A DNA stretch of 64,000 nucleotides from Pseudomonadota bacterium. GTDB lineage: Bacteria > Pseudomonadota > Gammaproteobacteria > Burkholderiales > Casimicrobiaceae. Under the pieces are notes generated by a model that ran no database searches, was not told the DNA's origin, and was given only the letters and a program-made list of their open reading frames with translations. A program made the position numbers and the translations under genes. The DNA lies in contig WQUA01000002.1 in assembly GCA_009786025.1 (NCBI GenBank), positions 42,169 through 106,168 of the forward strand, written 5' to 3'. This document shows, in pieces, positions 62,826 to 64,000 of the stretch. Positions within the stretch are counted from its first letter, which is position 1. The number at the start of each line of letters is the position of its first letter.

Positions 62826-64000
62826 AGCGCCCCTCGACGATTCCTGCTACGCTCGCCGCCATCGCGCGCTGGCCTGGAGTTGGCTGGTTGTCCTGGCGCT
62901 GCTGGCGGCTGTGCTTCTTGCGCACGTCCTGCCCTGGCGCGGCCAGATCGACACCGACTTGCTGGCGCTGCTTCCCGTTGACGAGCGCAACCCGCATGCC
63001 GAAGCCGCGCTGAAAACCCTGACACAACACGGCGAGCGGGAGTTGGCGTTACTGCTATCCGCCCCGGACGCCGCTACTGCACAGCGCGCGGCTCACCGGG
63101 TTCGAGACATGCTGCACAATGCGCCGCTGACGTTGCAAGCGCCCCAGGCGCAGACCGAGGCCATGCGTGACCTCTATTTTCCCTACCGCGCTGGTTTCAT
63201 CACCGATCAGGATCTACGCTGGATCAACGAATCCGACCCTCCGGCACAAGCCCAGCGCGCCCTGGCGCTCGCTTACCAGCTCTTCGCGGGCGGCACACTC
63301 AACTGGCGCGACGACCCCTTCGGGTTTTTCAGCAACTGGATGTTGCAATTGGGCGCGGCCAGCCCGGCGCGCCCTCACGGCGACACGCTGATGGTGCAAA
63401 CAGCAGATCGGCACTATGCGGTGCTGCTTTATCAACTGACACAAAGCGCCTTTTCTTCCGACCTTCAGACACGCCTCGACGCCGATCTGACCGCCGTCCG
63501 AAACGATCTGGCGCAACAATTTCCTGACGTGCAACTGCTGCGCGCCGGTGTCGTTCTGCACGCTACGGCGGCGGCGCAGCAGGCGCGTTTCGAGATGTCG
63601 CTGATCGGCTCGGGGTCGTTGCTGTGCTGCATTCTGCTCACTTGGTTCGTATTTCGGAACCTCAGGGCGTTGCAACTGATTCTGCTCTCGCTTGCCGCGG
63701 GCGCGCTGACGGCTTTGTCGCTGACTTGGCTGATATTCGACCGCCTCCACGTGCTAACGATGGTCTTCGGCGCCAGTCTGATCGGGGTCGCCGTCGATTA
63801 CGGCGTTCTGGTGCTTGCACAACATCTGGACAGTTCCGAGACGCCGCATCGCTGGCTTCGTTTCCGCCGCCTGCTCTCGCCATTGACCCTGGTGCTGATT
63901 GCCCCGGCGCTGGCTTATTTCAGCCTGTTGCTGATGCCGTTTCCGGGCATGCGGCAAATGGCCTGCTTTGCCGTCAGCGGCATCATCGGCGCGTGGCTCA
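62803..64000 (+). CDS. RND/MMPL-family exporter, N-terminal part (runs off right edge)
   Basis: The frame opens at the ATG at 62803 (MNAPSSSKAPLDDS) and is still open at base 64000, giving about 399 residues. One N-terminal helix (WSWLVVLALLAAVLLAHVLP) and a large periplasmic domain with IDTDLLALLPVDER are followed by four or more helices, including MVFGASLIGVAVDYGVLVLA with the RND-type Asp. It matches the COG4258-type exporters in aryl-polyene clusters, which probably move the lipid-linked polyene to the LolA-like carrier. The C-terminal half is outside the window. Confidence 0.9.
   Translation, partial: MNAPSSSKAPLDDSCYARRHRALAWSWLVVLALLAAVLLAHVLPWRGQIDTDLLALLPVDERNPHAEAALKTLTQHGERELALLLSAPDAATAQRAAHRVRDMLHNAPLTLQAPQAQTEAMRDLYFPYRAGFITDQDLRWINESDPPAQAQRALALAYQLFAGGTLNWRDDPFGFFSNWMLQLGAASPARPHGDTLMVQTADRHYAVLLYQLTQSAFSSDLQTRLDADLTAVRNDLAQQFPDVQLLRAGVVLHATAAAQQARFEMSLIGSGSLLCCILLTWFVFRNLRALQLILLSLAAGALTALSLTWLIFDRLHVLTMVFGASLIGVAVDYGVLVLAQHLDSSETPHRWLRFRRLLSPLTLVLIAPALAYFSLLLMPFPGMRQMACFAVSGIIGAWL

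Overview
The window is chromosomal DNA from a GC-rich proteobacterium, most likely a betaproteobacterium. This is inferred from the gene content and protein styles: queA-tgt, nadD-rsfS-rlmH, gcvTHP, a complete F-type ATP synthase operon atpIBEFHAGDC, parAB-rsmG-mnmG, an MJ0042/DUF3426 zinc-ribbon protein and an aryl-polyene-type cluster. No rRNA, tRNA, CRISPR array, transposase or phage gene was seen.

Layout. 1-1.3 kb: orphan immunity-like and unknown genes. 1.25-7.0 kb (minus): tRNA queuosine enzymes, fabI, a lipoprotein with a degenerate Cu/Zn-SOD fold, and the rlmH-rsfS-nadD block. 7.1-14.1 kb: a small cytochrome c, mtgA, the glycine cleavage genes gcvT-gcvH-gcvP, and trmB. 14.2-17.7 kb: a TorD-like chaperone, a Tat-exported molybdopterin oxidoreductase and a four-cluster ferredoxin subunit, with no membrane anchor. 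17.9-23.5 kb: a Cys-rich free-standing lipoyl-domain protein, then the glyoxylate-shunt set aceB-aceA-aceK. 23.9-38.3 kb (all minus): ATP synthase, a NapH/CcoG-like polyferredoxin, a YecH-like protein, parB, parA, rsmG and mnmG. 38.3-43.8 kb (plus): two parS sites, an AT-rich acyltransferase gene, a DnaA-box region, dnaN, gyrB and a DUF2185 gene. The strand switch, parS sites and DnaA boxes mark this as the probable replication origin, but dnaA is not beside dnaN. 43.9-49.5 kb: zinc-ribbon protein, ABC-F protein, exonuclease III, a DUF4124 protein and an unknown. 49.7-53.9 kb: an accessory segment bounded by two copies of the mpl promoter and 5' end; the first copy is fused to an unrelated secreted protein. 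53.9-64 kb: intact mpl, then a tightly overlapping aryl-polyene-type operon that runs off the right edge.

The most striking large-scale feature is several families of short interspersed repeats. A GC-rich palindrome family has entered coding genes in frame (gcvT, nadD, mnmG, mpl), extends C-termini (queA, xth, a lipid-A-type acyltransferase) and supplies apparent Shine-Dalgarno sequences (tgt, the ABC-F gene). A second family built on CTGATTTCTGA-like units extends tgt, trmB and mnmG. A third supplies the stop codons of parA and mnmG. This resembles the protein-invading palindromic elements known from Rickettsia, but in a free-living-type genome.

Functional picture: an aerobic or facultative respirer with acetate/glyoxylate metabolism, a periplasmic molybdoenzyme redox branch, murein recycling, and an outer-membrane polyene pigment pathway.
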